Part shown: piece by piece, positions 11,631 to 11,968 of the stretch
Position numbering within the stretch: position 1 is the stretch's first letter
Layout: the number at the start of each line of letters is the position of its first letter
Source: Bacillota bacterium
GTDB taxonomy: Bacteria; Bacillota; Clostridia; Oscillospirales; Oscillospiraceae
Reading direction: 5' to 3'
Length of the DNA: 11,968 nucleotides
NCBI GenBank assembly: GCA_023406225.1
Contig: JAEXWS010000105.1
Coordinates: 1-11,968 of the forward strand
The notes under the pieces: generated by a model
Seen by the model: only the letters and a program-made list of their open reading frames with translations
The model's database searches: none
What the model was told of the DNA's origin: nothing
Position numbers and translations under genes: made by a program

Positions 11631-11968
11631 GACGGCTGCTGGCGGCCATGGCGGCGGTGCTGGCGCTGGCGGGCTGCGGCGCCCAGCCGGAGGATACGCC
11701 TTCCCCGGTCTACACGGACTGGTCCCATCTCACGCCATATGAACCGGAGGGACCCGCCGCGGCCCTGTATACCCGCTTTGAACCCTGCAGCGCCGGCGGC
11801 TCCCTCCTGCCCCGGGACGATTACGGGCCGCTTCTGCCCTACGTGGGCAAGATCGTGGATATGGACCATTACATCGCGGACACCCTGCCCCTGTTCGGCC
11901 TGGCCACCGCCGACGGGCGGGTGGTGACGGACCCGGTGTACGCCGACGTCTCCCTGGGGGACTTTCTG
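11627..11968 (+). CDS. Lipoprotein, possibly WG-repeat type (cut by window edge)
   Basis: The ATG at 11627 overlaps the stop of the PstS-like gene as ATGA, so the two are translationally coupled. The 114 visible residues begin MRRLLAAMAAVLALAGCGAQ, a signal peptide with lipobox LAGC and Cys17. After a linker, the last part (LFGLATADGRVVTDPVYADV) resembles the beginning of WG-repeat or beta-propeller-like extracellular proteins of Clostridia. That resemblance is short and the assignment is tentative. The frame is open to the last base. Co-expression with a phosphate-binding-type lipoprotein suggests a surface-exposed partner. Confidence 0.78.
   Translation, partial: MRRLLAAMAAVLALAGCGAQPEDTPSPVYTDWSHLTPYEPEGPAAALYTRFEPCSAGGSLLPRDDYGPLLPYVGKIVDMDHYIADTLPLFGLATADGRVVTDPVYADVSLGDFL

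Noticed and set aside
1..11968. CRISPR arrays, riboswitches, toxin-antitoxin pairs, transposases
   Set aside because: I saw no regularly spaced repeats, no recognisable aptamer cores and no such gene products in any frame.

Overview
The window looks like chromosomal DNA from a GC-rich member of the Bacillota, most likely a gut Clostridia of the Oscillospiraceae type (inference). The evidence is strong AGGAGG-type ribosome binding sites, clear sigma-A promoters with 17-base spacers, and families common in that group: XpaC/TelA, an Mbeg1-like hydrolase, a tandem OB-fold SSB-like protein, and many small lipoproteins. One sampled 60-base stretch of the ABC ATPase gene is about 77% G+C. One from the lipoprotein gene at 3363-4535 is about 47%, so the 3.1-4.9 kb part differs in composition.

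Layout. Positions 1-1335 hold a minus-strand xpaC-telA operon with its promoter; telA runs off the left edge. A plus-strand carbon-nitrogen hydrolase (1410-2207) converges on a minus-strand membrane protein (2462-2995). Between them lies a 250-base non-coding element of six consecutive hairpins, bounded by identical terminator palindromes. Positions 3100-4900 are less GC-rich and carry a small plus-strand ORF with a possibly disturbed start, an orphan minus-strand lipoprotein, and a tRNA-Pro(GGG) followed by a perfect 24-bp inverted repeat and an intrinsic terminator. An Mbeg1-like alpha/beta hydrolase (minus) and an SSB-like protein (plus) are divergently arranged around 6157-6336.

Positions 6936-10616 form a minus-strand export module: an autoregulated TetR repressor, an ABC ATPase and permease with overlapping genes, a 38-residue small ORF, and an MFS transporter coupled to that ORF. 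Related CATAC/GTATG palindromes sit in front of tetR, the ABC pair and the small ORF/MFS pair, which suggests one TetR-controlled regulon. At the right edge a PstS-like phosphate-binding-type lipoprotein overlaps by ATGA with a second lipoprotein that leaves the window.

I see no phage, CRISPR, toxin-antitoxin or transposase genes. The least explained parts are the nested-hairpin element at 2211-2463, the tRNA-adjacent inverted repeat with the unusual genes beside it, and the small ORF inside the TetR-controlled efflux module.
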